Under the pieces are notes generated by a model. The model saw nothing but the letters and a program-made list of their open reading frames with translations. It searched no databases and was not told the DNA's origin. Source: Myrmaecium sp. VS I D KN 1 (lineage: Eukaryota; Ascomycota; Dothideomycetes; Valsariales; Valsariaceae). From it: 64,000 nt of DNA. The translations under genes and the position numbers were made by a program. The stretch covers positions 2,170,001 to 2,234,000 of the forward strand of contig JADQAV010000002.1 of NCBI GenBank assembly GCA_019775845.1. Reading direction: 5' to 3'. This document shows, in pieces, positions 1-9,736 of the stretch. Within the stretch, counting starts at the first letter, position 1, and every line of letters begins with the position of its first letter.

Positions 1-161
1 TCAAAGTCCCTGGAAAGCAAACTCAGCAACTGTTCGGCAAGCATCAACGGACAGACGACGGCTCTTGGATGTTTACCGGTCTTATTGACAGCCTTCATGA
101 CGGCGTGAGGCAAGTCACGCTCGGCAATTGCCTTGGCGATTTGCTCTTCGAATGCGGCCAT
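1..161 (-). CDS. Beta-lactamase/LovD-like family protein, 5' end only
   Basis: Partial gene leaving the left edge. The start codon is at 161, and exon 1 (77-161) encodes 28 residues beginning MAAFEEQIAKAIAERDLP. A likely intron (10-76, donor GTAAAC, acceptor TTTCCAG) follows the residues NKTG. An amphipathic opening helix followed by a short 'sKtG' turn is typical of fungal beta-lactamase-fold esterases and LovD-like transesterases. The Ser-x-x-Lys active-site motif would lie outside the window, so activity cannot be judged. Without the intron the frame stops at once, which supports splicing here. Family assignment is inference from a very short stretch. Confidence 0.4.
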   Translation of the reverse strand, partial: MAAFEEQIAKAIAERDLPHAVMKAVNKTGKHPRAVVCPLMLAEQLLSLLSRDF

Positions 162-840
162 CGTGAGAACTGAGAATGTGATAGCAGAGGAGTGGAAGAG
201 GTATCAGGATGTTACTCGAAAGGGGGGAGTGAGAAGGCTGAAGAATGTAACAGCAGCTTTATATATATTTATATGATTGGAGTTCCGGACAGGGTCCATG
301 CAGAACTCCGGACCGCACCCACCCACAGCCCCGCCGCTCCTTCGGCTTTGGTAGTGGCGGAGCAGGACCCCAGACTAGGCGACCACAGCGAGGATTTAAG
401 TATTCCTACAAGGACGTCCAGCAAGCAGATGCGACTGAAGGATTTGGCGAAACGTGTCAGGAATTACAGAAACCGGACAATCGATCCGGCTGTCAACCGC
501 CCGGGGGCATGTGAATCCTTCGAACAGCCACTTACGGCCGAACCATCAGGATCATCCCTCTGAGTCTACATAAATGACCGCATTCGCTTCTGCATCCATC
601 CGCGCACGTATCTTAGTCTGCCGCATCCTTGGAGAAGAGTCATATCTGCGACGCTCAGATGTAGGCAGCAAGAAGCATACGGCCGAACGCGACAGCTTCG
701 TGACGTTGGAATCATAGAGCCTCGCGGATACCTCACACGTCTTCTGGTGAAGTCAAGGACTCGTTCGCAGTCAGACAAAACCCTCAACCAACTGTCTCCA
801 GGACTCAATTCCTTCTAATCACCATCGCCATCCTCGGCCG
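162..840. other. Intergenic stretch, no gene seen
   Basis: Lies between the start of the left-edge gene and the 3' end of the J-like repeat protein. It should hold the promoter of the left-edge gene. The open frames in it have no recognisable protein character. Confidence 0.5.
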
Positions 841-2209
841 CTATCCCTGCCTGTCCAAGCGTTCTTTCTCCTCTCTCATCAGGACCTCGATAATCTTGTA
901 CAGCTCCTCCGCCTTCTTGGAGCCTTCTTCACGGAATTCAGCAGCGCAGAGACGGCTAAAGCGATCCGGATGCCACACGAGCCGCTCCTTACGGAGCCAC
1001 TCATAGCTGTACTTTCCCGATCCCCGGAGCAGGAACTCGATGTCATGCCGGCACGCTTGGAGACCCAATTCGTCCGCTTTATGCGGTGCGCAGGAGGAAG
1101 ACTCGCAGTGCAATGCGCCGGGAGGAAAAGGAGGGAACGAGGTCAACGGTGATTCTGACGCTCGATTGATCATGGTGCTGCATTGCAGGTTCCAGGCCGC
1201 GTAGAGTTTCACCGGGTCCTTCGCGGCGGGTTTGAAGGACGCCTTGCCGTTCGAGATTTCTCTGGGGGATGCCTTGCGCTCGCTCCCTTTAGGGGGCGAG
1301 ATCATGCTCTCAGCGAATGCCTGGAGCGCTGCGGCATTGTCGTCGTCGATACAGCCGGACCACTCGCCATCAGTGCGGATGGCTACAAACTGACCTGGGG
1401 TGCAAGTGTCGAAGGCCACGTACTGGTCGAGTCAGCATGCCAAGCATCCATCACAAACGTTCACCCATCACACACCAGGAAATTAACATGATCCAACCCC
1501 TCCGTCTTCCAGTCCTCCCACGTCTCGGCGAGGACTTCGAACTCAGATGGGATATTGGAAGCCACCGCACCGTACTGCGAGAGCGCAAACCAAGACCCCT
1601 CACGCCCCAATGCGATGATTCGCGGCGGCCCGGCCTTCCAACCAGCTGGACTCAACCATCCCTGAACCGTCTCTTCCAAATCCTCCGGCAGCTCGCCCCA
1701 CCTGATCGACCTGCTATCCCAGGCGAAGAAGCTGGCGTTCGGTCCCAGGACGACGCGGATGTGCTTGTCGCGCCGCGGCGTGTCGGTGGCCGGGTCGTAG
1801 AGCCACTCCCTGAGCTGATATGGAAGGACGTCCCCCGTAACTAGAAGTCCCGTTAGAGAACGATCGAAATAGGACGACATTTCGAGATCCAGCGTGGGAA
1901 GTTGTGCTGCATGCTTACTCATCCTGAGATTCCCCATTCGGTCAATGTACGCAAAGAACCACATGTCCTTGTGCGGACCGAACGCGGCCCATATGATCTC
2001 GGAGATCTGGGCGTTCACGAAGAGCTGCTCGATCTGATATGGGACCTTGCTCCTGTTGGATTGATTCATGGTGCCAATGAGCTACGAGTTGCATGCACTT
2101 CGATGCCTTCTTTCCGGTGCCTTCTGCGCGCACTTACCGTCCCCAGCCGTCCGGCCCATTGTACAGGTAAGAGTCGTTCGGACCGAACGCAAAGAAATAG
2201 TTATCCATC
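841..2209 (-). CDS. Repeat protein of unknown function with C-terminal J-like HPD domain
   Basis: Three predicted exons: 2138-2209, 1476-2045 and 841-1422, with introns of 92 and 53 nt, both phase 0, giving about 407 residues. The protein contains five diverged copies of a short unit, hydrophobic-(F/L)-G-P-x-x-x-(S/W)-(W/F)-F-A, near residues 8, 46, 124, 169 and 216. Several copies are followed by a 'W..LP..L...L' segment. The C-terminus carries WLRKERLVWHPDRF with the HPD triplet at about 365-367, then a helix, resembling J-like domains such as that of NFKBIL1. The divergent neighbour at 2862-3831 is a paralogue with the first intron in the same place. Function is unknown; a beta-propeller-like fold is only a guess. 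The second intron links two frames that would otherwise look like separate genes. Confidence 0.72.
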
Positions 2210-2861
2210 GCGCCGTCTCCAGCCGTGAATCATCGTTTTGGGCTTGGGCGAGGGCGATATCAATCGAGATCCGACGGAAGGCCTGTGGTCCGCATGGAAC
2301 GGAAATGATATGTATGTACCTATCGTCGGAGGAGAAGGATGGTGATACAACATATGTAAGGAGCGGGAGAGTTCGAGCGGAAAAAGCCAGCCGAACCTAT
2401 CTATGTATCTCCGACCCAAAGTTTCCATTCTCCCGCCGTGCAAAGCATACGGTAACCGGGCCGCGCGGTGATGCGTTTCGTTTCATGGATCGGTTGCCGT
2501 GCCCTGATTTGACCCCTGCCAGCGGGCCTTGGCATCGCCAGCCCCGTTGGAGTTGCGGGATGATGCCGTACAACCAGACACGCTTTTCCCTACTACCGCA
2601 GTATCTACAGCCAGTCTTGTGATTGCGAGAGTGCTGGCTAGTATCTCGAGGTGTTGAGTTGGATACGTTTGCGAGATTGCTCGCTCCAGGTATTATCTAT
2701 CCTCTGGCATGAACCCTTCCTCTGTCTCCAATCGATTACATCATCGTACTAGTGCTCGGACAGCCTCGCGTCTCAAGGTACACCATCCATCGCGTTCATC
2801 TATTCCATGCATTGGCTTTAGTTCTCCAGGGTCGCCGTCTCTATGATGGTTCCTCGCGATC
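2210..2861. promoter_or_regulatory. Divergent promoter region between two paralogues
   Basis: 652 bp between the start codons of the two repeat-protein paralogues. No coding potential was recognised. It presumably drives both genes; no specific element was identified. Confidence 0.45.
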
Positions 2862-3831
2862 ATGTCAAACATTATCCTTGCCATTGGTCAGAGGGGCGAA
2901 TATTACTACGAGCATCCACGCGAACAGTTCAGGTTGGTAGAGCCGCCATATCCACCGGCACGCAGGAACGCGATGATTAATCTCTCAGCTCAGAGCTCAC
3001 CATTCCCTCCCTCTACCCTTACAGAAACTTCTTTCCTCAGGGAAGGTCCGCCAGATTCACCATCTCACCCTTGGCCCCGACTCGGCATTCGTCGTTTCCT
3101 ATCTGGACCACCACAACACCAACCGCCTAAAATATTCCTCAAATCTGCCAGACGCTCTGCGTTCTTTCCTGGACGAACAAAAGAGCTCACCCGAGAGCCT
3201 TTCCGACCTTGCTGTCATCCTGGGTCCGTATGCCGACTCCTGGTACGCCACGGCTGGCAAGAGCGCCCGCTGGCTCAATCTGCCCACCCGCTTGCATGAA
3301 GCGCTGCAGAGCCGACTAGACGAGAAAGGGCGCTGGAAGGATGCGCCGCGGCTCGTGGCACTCGGTGCGGACGACAACTTCCTGCTCGTCACTTCCACCG
3401 GTGACGCTGTCTGGCAGCTTGACCATTACCGCAGCCTGGACCGGAGGGTTACGAGAATCGATGCGGCGAGGAAGCGCAATGATGGATCGAGTGGCTTCGA
3501 GAGGTTCGATCAGGTGTGGTTGAATCCGTATCGGTATGAGAACTTCATGTTGGAGTTGGAGAGCGGTGCGGGTTTGCGGGCGGATAACATGCCTGAGCAT
3601 GCGCAGACAGCATACGACGGTCTGAGTGAAGCGGCCGGGCGGAGGTGGCAGAGGATGAGGGAGAAGCAGAGGAGCGAGTTGGAAAGCAGGCAGGCGGAAG
3701 CTAGTCCGGCGGAGAGGTCGAATCGACCGGCGAGGCAGGCGACAGCCAGCTTCCAAGCGAGTGCCAACGGGCTGATGTTGAATTTGACCTTGGATATGGC
3801 CTTCTCTTTCTTCAAGGGGGGAAGAAGATGA
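2862..3831 (+). CDS. Repeat protein of unknown function, paralogue of the 841-2209 gene
   Basis: Predicted exons 2862-2936 and 3025-3831 with an 88-nt phase-0 intron, about 293 residues. The open frame reads on past the true exon 1, so the intron is chosen from the frame and from the intron position in the paralogue. Repeat units sit near residues 8 (AIGQRGEYYY), 41 (LGPDSAFVV), 91 (LGPYADSWYA), 138 (LGADDNFLL) and 191 (LNPYRYENF). Segments such as RWLNLPTRLHEAL follow the pattern seen in the paralogue. It lacks the HPD domain. Its tail is basic and Ser/Arg-rich, then hydrophobic, ending in FSFFKGGRR. The exact acceptor (3025) is the weakest point, since a few more residues could belong to exon 2. 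Function unknown. Confidence 0.7.
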
Positions 3832-4027
3832 GCGGGTCCCTCGAAGCGAGATAGTGATCTTGACATGGTGGTTCGTAGTTGTAATTCCGAACTCCTGCCC
3901 GTTGGCATGTTTCGCGCATTGTGGTAATATATCGTGGCGCATACTCTTTGCCGACTGCTGTCAGCCAGACAGCAGCAGCCTTCCCCTTGTACACATGTTT
4001 CCGGAGCTCCACGAGCTTCTCAGGTAG

Positions 4028-4277
4028 CTAATCCTTGTCGACCACCGTGATTGTTGGGATGTACTTCTTCAATTCCTCCTTGTCCTTCTCGGTCGGTTCC
4101 CAGCCCAAAGACTTCTCCGCCGTGTCCGAGACAAACGTGCCTACTCCAGCCCAGACCATCACGCCGATGCCGAAGATGATGCGCGTCCGCGGAGAGATGT
4201 TGCGGTATGTTCTGGTGAGAGATTAGTTGCGTCACTCCAGATGCGCTGTTGCCATGTACATACTGCCACAGAGACAT
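4028..4277 (-). CDS. Small single-pass membrane protein, 65 aa, unknown function
   Basis: Two exons: 4264-4277 (only 14 nt, encoding MSLW plus two bases) and 4028-4211, with a 52-nt intron (GTATGT...CACCAG). The product opens MSLWQTYRNISPRTRIIFG, has one membrane segment (about residues 16-32, rich in G, V and A) and ends in a charged soluble tail with TEKDKEELKKY. The basic N-terminus followed by a single helix would suit a small mitochondrial or ER membrane protein, but I do not recognise the family. It is divergent from the GH47 mannosidase gene. The unspliced frame gives no sensible protein, whereas the spliced one gives a clean helix and tail. Confidence 0.7.
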
Positions 4278-4643
4278 GGTGGCGAGTGTGTGTTCGGGCG
4301 AGGTGTGTGAGTGCGTGAGGAAGCTCGTCCAAGGTGGAGGTTGGGAGTGCTGGATAGCGGTCGAGGACCGTCGGCTGATCCCGATATAGGGATCTTCCCC
4401 AGCCGCCTACCGCCAGCCTTACCCGGCTGTCCTCTCATTCCTTCCCATCACTGACCCGGAGGACCACCACCCGCCAGAGTATACTGCACAAGACATTGTA
4501 GCACAGAAGAGTCAGCCGTCCCGGTTACGAAGCAGCCGCACGCCCGCACCGATGCCCACCTGAGCGCCCACTTGCGCACCAGCCCTCCGTACGACGTCTC
4601 CAAGCGACCTGGCGTCTGCCATACCACGTATGGTACGATCGAG
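4278..4643. promoter_or_regulatory. Divergent promoter region
   Basis: 366 bp between the start of the small membrane protein gene and the GH47 gene. The GH47 frame is open back to an upstream ATG at 4572, but the residues there do not resemble the family, so this is treated as 5' untranslated sequence. Confidence 0.4.
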
Positions 4644-6347
4644 ATGGCAGCATACCGCCGCAGCCCGACCACTACCGGAAAGGGCGTCGCCGCGCTCACC
4701 GTGATCGTGCTGTACTTCATCTTTACCTACTTCCGCGGTCCGATACGCCTACCGTTGCCCGACTATATCAAGAAATCGCCCGCCCCGCCGCGGGGCGCCC
4801 CGATCCAATTCGAAGGATGGAAGGCCGGCGGTGGAGAAGCCGACGTCGAGAAGGCCGAGAGGGTCAAGGCCGCGATGAAGTTTACCTTCGACAATTACCG
4901 GGAACGCGCGTGGGGAGCGGACGATATCAAACCGGTCACCGGAGGGAATGCCACGTCCAGGAATGGCTGGGGCGCGTTTATCGTCGACACTTCGACGACG
5001 TTGGCATTGATGGGCCTTTGGGAAGAGCTGGGTCACTCAATTGACCACATCGTCAATACGATTGACTTCGGCAAAGCTGAAGGATTGGTGGACCCCTTTG
5101 AAACGACGATACGGTATCTGGGAGGGTTGGTTTCCTTAACGGACCTGATCGATGCGAAAGTGGTCCCGTCCGAAGTGGCTCCAAAGGAAACACGGGATTG
5201 TATCTTGTCGCAGGCGACATTTCTGGCGAATAAACTAGCTCCGAGCTTCGACACGCCGACGGGCATGGTCTGGACGCGTGTGAACTTCAGCAGCAATGTA
5301 GGACAGGGAGACCCGCCGGCAGTGTACATCGAAGATCCAACCAAGCAGAAGTTCAAGCATCCAGCCATAGGTCTCGCCCGAGCTGGATCCAATATCCTCG
5401 AGAACCGTGTACTCAGTCGCCTGACCGGCGACGTAACATACTTCCAGAACGCAACCAGAGCGTGGGCGCCGCTTGTATGGAACAAGTGGGTGGAGGAGTG
5501 GCCGGGCATCCTTAATGCCCCGATCGACATCATCACCGGTCAACCAGTAGGGCGCCAGCGTCACTGGGACGCTGGACATGACAGCTACTACGAGTACCTT
5601 ATCAAAGTTGCGATTTTGTCCAGGAATGACAAATACACGGCCGTCTACGAGCACCGCTGGGAGCAAGCCGCTCAATCTCTCCGGGAACACCTCATCACCT
5701 CCTCCTCTCCGGCTCGCCGTCACTTCAAAAAGCACTACTACATGGGCAAATACGACAAAGGCTGGTACATCAACGAGATGTCCCACCTCGCCCACTTCGC
5801 GCCGGGGAATCTTCTTCTCGGTGGCCGCTACCTGAACCAGCCGACCTTCATCACGCTGGGCAAGGCCATCCTCGAAGCCTGCCGGCACACCTACAACTCC
5901 ACGCCGACGGGCATCGGGCCGGAGAAGTTCTCCTGGATCCCCTCGCCCGGCTACCCGAACGCGACCTTCGTGCCCAAGTCGGACCGGCAGCGCGCCGAGC
6001 TCGACCGGACCGGCTACTTCGTCTCGGACGCGCGCTACAAGCTCCGGCCCGAGTACGTTGAGAGCCTGTTCTACGGCTGGCGGATCACGGGCGAGCAGCG
6101 GTACCGCGACTGGGCCTGGGAGGCCTTCCTGGCCATCGAGCGCCACTGCAAGGCCGCGTACGGCTACGCCGCCCTCGCCGACGTGACCGCCAAGCCTCGC
6201 AACGTCGTCCAGATCGATGAGAGCGAGAGCTTCTGGGGCGCGGAGACGCTCAAGTATCTGTACCTCACCTTTGCGGACGCCCAGCTCGGCAGCTTGGATC
6301 GGTGGGTGTATAGTACTGAAGGTCACCCGTTTCGGATGATCCGATGA
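4644..6347 (+). CDS. GH47 class I alpha-mannosidase family protein
   Basis: Single-exon gene, about 567 residues from the ATG at 4644. That start is preferred because MAAYRRSPTTTGKG followed by a hydrophobic anchor (GVAALTVIVLYFIFTYF) makes a typical type II signal anchor. The luminal domain carries GH47 landmarks: RNGWGAFIVDTSTTLALMG, FETTIRYLGG (acid/base Glu), HDSYYEYLIK (catalytic Asp), LRPEYVESL (second catalytic Glu), SFWGAETLKYLYL and the calcium-binding YSTEGHPF. The family removes alpha-1,2-mannose from N-glycans in the ER or Golgi, or marks misfolded glycoproteins for degradation. The C-terminus differs somewhat from standard processing mannosidases (DESESF where DKMESF is usual), so the exact subfamily is open. 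Confidence 0.9.
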   Translation: MAAYRRSPTTTGKGVAALTVIVLYFIFTYFRGPIRLPLPDYIKKSPAPPRGAPIQFEGWKAGGGEADVEKAERVKAAMKFTFDNYRERAWGADDIKPVTGGNATSRNGWGAFIVDTSTTLALMGLWEELGHSIDHIVNTIDFGKAEGLVDPFETTIRYLGGLVSLTDLIDAKVVPSEVAPKETRDCILSQATFLANKLAPSFDTPTGMVWTRVNFSSNVGQGDPPAVYIEDPTKQKFKHPAIGLARAGSNILENRVLSRLTGDVTYFQNATRAWAPLVWNKWVEEWPGILNAPIDIITGQPVGRQRHWDAGHDSYYEYLIKVAILSRNDKYTAVYEHRWEQAAQSLREHLITSSSPARRHFKKHYYMGKYDKGWYINEMSHLAHFAPGNLLLGGRYLNQPTFITLGKAILEACRHTYNSTPTGIGPEKFSWIPSPGYPNATFVPKSDRQRAELDRTGYFVSDARYKLRPEYVESLFYGWRITGEQRYRDWAWEAFLAIERHCKAAYGYAALADVTAKPRNVVQIDESESFWGAETLKYLYLTFADAQLGSLDRWVYSTEGHPFRMIR

Positions 6348-6854
6348 GCGGGGGACCTCCATTTTCCTCTCTTTCGTTGTTTTTGCTTTTTTTGCTGGTG
6401 TACATTCTTCTTTCCCCTTGCTTTCAGCACTACTCATGTGTATACCCGGATGTATGGAGTGTGTAGAGTAAAGTGGCGTCCAGACCGAGGCTCGTTTTGA
6501 TTCAACATTCCTCGTCTCTCCGCATGATTTTCTGGTCTTAACCTCGTCTGTGTCACTTCCTGCTGCGTCTCCGAAGAGCGGTGCCTCTTCCTGAAAAGAG
6601 AAAAAAAAATGAACAGGTCAGTAGTTATGATTCATCCAAGGGATCCGGAGTTCCAGAGGAACAGATCGTCGTACTGTACATACATACATATACACAAACA
6701 AACAACGCCCGGTACCGATAGAAAAAGGATCAATCAATCCCACCATCAAAGCGGATCAGACAAGAGATCTCCCACCCGCCAGCAACCCGCCACAACCGCC
6801 GTTGGGCGGAACGCCGTGCCGCGGCGATCCCGTCCCCGAACGCCGCCCAAGTAC
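6348..6854. other. Convergent intergenic stretch
   Basis: Between the 3' ends of the GH47 gene and the low-complexity protein gene. It holds T-rich and A-rich runs (around 6370-6410 and 6600-6609) that fit 3' untranslated regions. No gene recognised. Confidence 0.45.
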
Positions 6855-8198
6855 TCAATCGTCCAGTTCAAAGCGGAAGAGGCCCGCTCGAGCGGCTTCC
6901 GAGCGCGCGATCGGCCCGCGACTTCCGCGGCCGGTGAAGAAGACTTCTTCATCATCTTCTTCCTCTTCCTCCTCCTTTTCTTCCTCCACCTCGCAACCGC
7001 AGCTGCCGCCCCGCATCCCCTCCCGACCCCGCATCATCTCGGGACCCGCCGAGCCGGAGCCGCCCCTCTCTCCAGCGCACGCATCCGCGTCCGGCTCGAT
7101 GGTCGTCTTCCCGACCTTCTCCGCCACGGCTGTTCGTCCATACCGGCCCTGACCCTGACCCTGCCACTGGCCCTGCTCTCGGTGCGCGACGAGCAGGCAC
7201 CGCTCCAGCCTCGCCGCTTCCTGGCGCATCGTGCGGGCGAGGCGCCGCATGGCCGCGTCCACCAGCGACTCCGTCCCGACGGTGGCGACGTGCCGTTCGA
7301 CGTGCCGTTCGACGTAGGCATCCACCGCCTTCCGGATGGCGCGTTCGAGGAGCTGGGCGGTCTGGGATGCGTCGTTGTCGTCGTTGGGGGAGGGCACCAC
7401 GTCGGAGGCGCTGGGGTTGCTATTTGTGGCTGCGCTTGAGAGAGGTGTGCGGTGTTGGGTAGGTATGGTTCGACGGTTGCGACGGTCTTGCGAGCCATGA
7501 GTGGTGAGTGAGCTTCTTGCGCTGTTCGTACGCGAGTTGCGGCTAGATGGCTGCCGCGGAGGGTCGCCATGAGCCCAACTCCCTTCTGTCTCGGCGCTGC
7601 GGTCGTTAAGCTGCCATCGATCACTCCTGTCGGATGCAACGGACGCCCGAGAGGGCGGGCGTGGATTGCCGCGGTCACACCTGGAACCTTGTTCTTCAGC
7701 AGGAGCGGCACTCTGGCTACGGAACGGCTTGACCGTGACCGTGGGATCAAGTGCACGGTCGACCGTACTACGCTTTTGACCTTGCGCCGTCGAGACTGAT
7801 CTGCGTTGGCCGAAAGAAGATGCAGAGAGGAAAGCGGTGGACTGCTCCGTCCGAGCACGAGCGGCCACGGTGTTCGCTGAGCGCTGGAATCGCGCGTCCG
7901 TGGAAGCGGTTGCAGTGGTATTGTTGCTGCTAGCAACAGCGGCTTTCCGCGCAGGTGTTTGCGCGTTCATACTGGCGTACATGTTCCAACGGCCGATGGA
8001 TTCGTCGACCAACGTCTGATGCGCTGCTGGGGAAAGCATGTCGCCGGCGCGGCTACTGGACGTTAATCCTACCGGTTGTATCGGTCGACGAGCGCCACTT
8101 TCGCTGCTCGTTCGCTGGGAGGTTTCTCCAGCGTTCCGCCAGCTGTGCGCGTTCTCTCGGTTTCGGTAGGGAGCTCGATTGGACCTTGCGCCGGCCAT
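6855..8198 (-). CDS. Low-complexity protein of unknown function, 447 aa
   Basis: One long open frame with no family I recognise. Residues 1-270 are Ser/Arg/Thr-rich and look disordered. A predicted helical segment of about 60 residues follows (AIRKAVDAYVERHVERHVAT, then MRRLARTMRQEAARLER), which might form a coiled coil. A Gln/Gly run comes next, then a Glu-rich stretch (CEVEEEKEEEEEEDDEE). A 12-nt direct duplication near 7288-7313 encodes the repeated VERH unit. The frame is uninterrupted for 1.3 kb in GC-rich DNA, so chance is not excluded, but the helical block argues for a real protein. Introns or another start are possible. Confidence 0.5.
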   Translation of the reverse strand: MAGARSNRAPYRNRENAHSWRNAGETSQRTSSESGARRPIQPVGLTSSSRAGDMLSPAAHQTLVDESIGRWNMYASMNAQTPARKAAVASSNNTTATASTDARFQRSANTVAARARTEQSTAFLSASSFGQRRSVSTAQGQKRSTVDRALDPTVTVKPFRSQSAAPAEEQGSRCDRGNPRPPSRASVASDRSDRWQLNDRSAETEGSWAHGDPPRQPSSRNSRTNSARSSLTTHGSQDRRNRRTIPTQHRTPLSSAATNSNPSASDVVPSPNDDNDASQTAQLLERAIRKAVDAYVERHVERHVATVGTESLVDAAMRRLARTMRQEAARLERCLLVAHREQGQWQGQGQGRYGRTAVAEKVGKTTIEPDADACAGERGGSGSAGPEMMRGREGMRGGSCGCEVEEEKEEEEEEDDEEVFFTGRGSRGPIARSEAARAGLFRFELDD

Positions 8199-8815
8199 TG
8201 TGTTCGCTTGCGGTTCGGACTCGGTGTCTGCGCTGAGAGTGGGTTATATGGGAGTGTGTGGATAATCACAAAGGCACTGCTCGTGATTAGCTTATAACGG
8301 AGACGGAGGATGTAGAGAAGGGCGGTAAAGTCGCGCAAGGTGCGGTAGCGGGTCGTAGGAAGGACACTCCGGATACATATATGTATACATGTACATGGAA
8401 ACAGTCCCGTTGGCCAACGACATGTGTGTACCTATCCCCAGTTGGTCCTTCCAGCAAACCTGTGGACAAGCGGATGATGACTTCGACGCTTGGTTGAAGA
8501 GAGGACGCTAATGGTGCTGCGATGCGGAAGACCTGTTGGATTGCGGGTTTGATGTGGGGAGACAAATCAGGTCTAGCAGGAAGAGACGGTTCACATGAAA
8601 GCGAAACGTCAACACTACCCGTCTACTACACCCACATGGCACACCGTGCTTGCAACTTTTTTCTGTGAGCAAGCGTAGTATATGGCTCAATAATGAAGTT
8701 CCGCAAAACTTCTCGGACGAACGCATGAGGTGAACAAAATGCCAGGGCGGTGAATTGGCGAGGACGATGCAAACCAGGAAAAGACCCAGAAAAGTTCACG
8801 GCAAACCTCAGTCAC
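8199..8815. other. Intergenic stretch, no gene seen
   Basis: Between the start of the low-complexity gene and the 3' end of the alpha/beta hydrolase gene, both on the minus strand. Short TA-rich runs occur (for example around 8375-8390). No coding or RNA feature recognised. Confidence 0.4.
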
Positions 8816-9736
8816 TCAGGTCGAGCACGTCCTACGCTGCTTCAACATCCACCGCCACAGGTCCGGATCACCATACGCCCTCGTCCACGCGTCATGCGCC
8901 AGGTCAGGGTACCTCACGAAGTGAACCTCATCCGCACCCGCAGCTTTCAACGCGCGCACCATCTTCTTACTCGAACTCAAGGGGATGATATCGTCCAGCT
9001 CGCCATGATACACCCGATGCGGCACATGCCTCAGGTTCTTCGCGAGCACGCTGTCGCCGCCGCCGCAGATGGGCACGAGCGACGCGAACCGCTCGGGGTC
9101 ATGCAGGGCCAGGGCCCAGGTGCCGAAGCCGCCCATGCTGAAGCCGGTGACGTGGACGCGGTCGGGGTCGAGGCGGCCGCCCTCGCCGACCTCGTCGAGG
9201 AGCGCGCCCAGCACCGCGGCGTTCCAGCCATACCCGTCGGTCATGTCCAGCACCGGCGTGATCGTGACGAACTCCTCGGCCACCAGCCGGCAGGCTTCCG
9301 GATCGACGGGCGAGCGGCTGAGGTCCGCGTCCCCGCGGCTACGGCCCTGGTTGGGGTTGCGTCCGCGCAGCCGCGGCGCGAGCGGGATGTCGATGCTGGG
9401 CCAGCTGGCTGTGGGGTGGTTTGGAGAGCTTGTCATTTCTGTCGACAAAGACGACGATGTCTTCGTCTTCCACTGGTCGTAGCAGAGGATCATCTTCGGG
9501 ATCCCATGGCGCAAGGTCGCGTACGACTCCCCCGGCCCGCGCTGCGATTCGCCTGCGCCGTGGAGGAAGAGGATTGATGGCCAGCTCTTGTCCGGGTTTG
9601 CGTCGAAGGTGGGCGGGAAGGACAGGTAGTAGCTGTAGCCGAACGGCGCGGGGGAGTTCTCTTGCTGATAGAACCGGAAGGAGATGTTGGACGTGTTGGC
9701 GTAGGAGTGCCCGGGGTCGATCTGCTTTGGAGACAT
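8816..9736 (-). CDS. Alpha/beta hydrolase, phospholipase/carboxylesterase-like
   Basis: Single-exon gene of 306 residues starting MSPKQIDPGHSYANTSN. An alpha/beta hydrolase layout is clear: strand and oxyanion region SILFLHGAGESQRG (about residues 55-70), nucleophile elbow VTGFSMGGFGTWAL (Ser near 200), acid-region YHGELDDIIPLSSS and catalytic His in PDLAHDAWTRAY near the end. Together these resemble predicted peptidases and esterases of the phospholipase/carboxylesterase group. There is no signal peptide, so a cytosolic enzyme is likely. The substrate cannot be read from the sequence. The middle (SSSLSTEMTSSPNHP, then an Arg-rich stretch) is unusual and may hide a short unrecognised intron. 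Confidence 0.8.
   Translation of the reverse strand: MSPKQIDPGHSYANTSNISFRFYQQENSPAPFGYSYYLSFPPTFDANPDKSWPSILFLHGAGESQRGPGESYATLRHGIPKMILCYDQWKTKTSSSLSTEMTSSPNHPTASWPSIDIPLAPRLRGRNPNQGRSRGDADLSRSPVDPEACRLVAEEFVTITPVLDMTDGYGWNAAVLGALLDEVGEGGRLDPDRVHVTGFSMGGFGTWALALHDPERFASLVPICGGGDSVLAKNLRHVPHRVYHGELDDIIPLSSSKKMVRALKAAGADEVHFVRYPDLAHDAWTRAYGDPDLWRWMLKQRRTCST

Noticed and set aside
4644-6347. Apparent loss of a catalytic Asp in the GH47 protein (M-S-H-L in place of M-D-H-L).
   Set aside because: Golgi-type members I recall also lack Asp there (M-G-H-L). The catalytic Asp is better placed in HDSYYEYL, which is intact.
5235-6437. Minus-strand frame of 400 codons across the GH47 gene.
   Set aside because: It mirrors the GC-rich third-codon positions of the GH47 gene; no protein family is seen.
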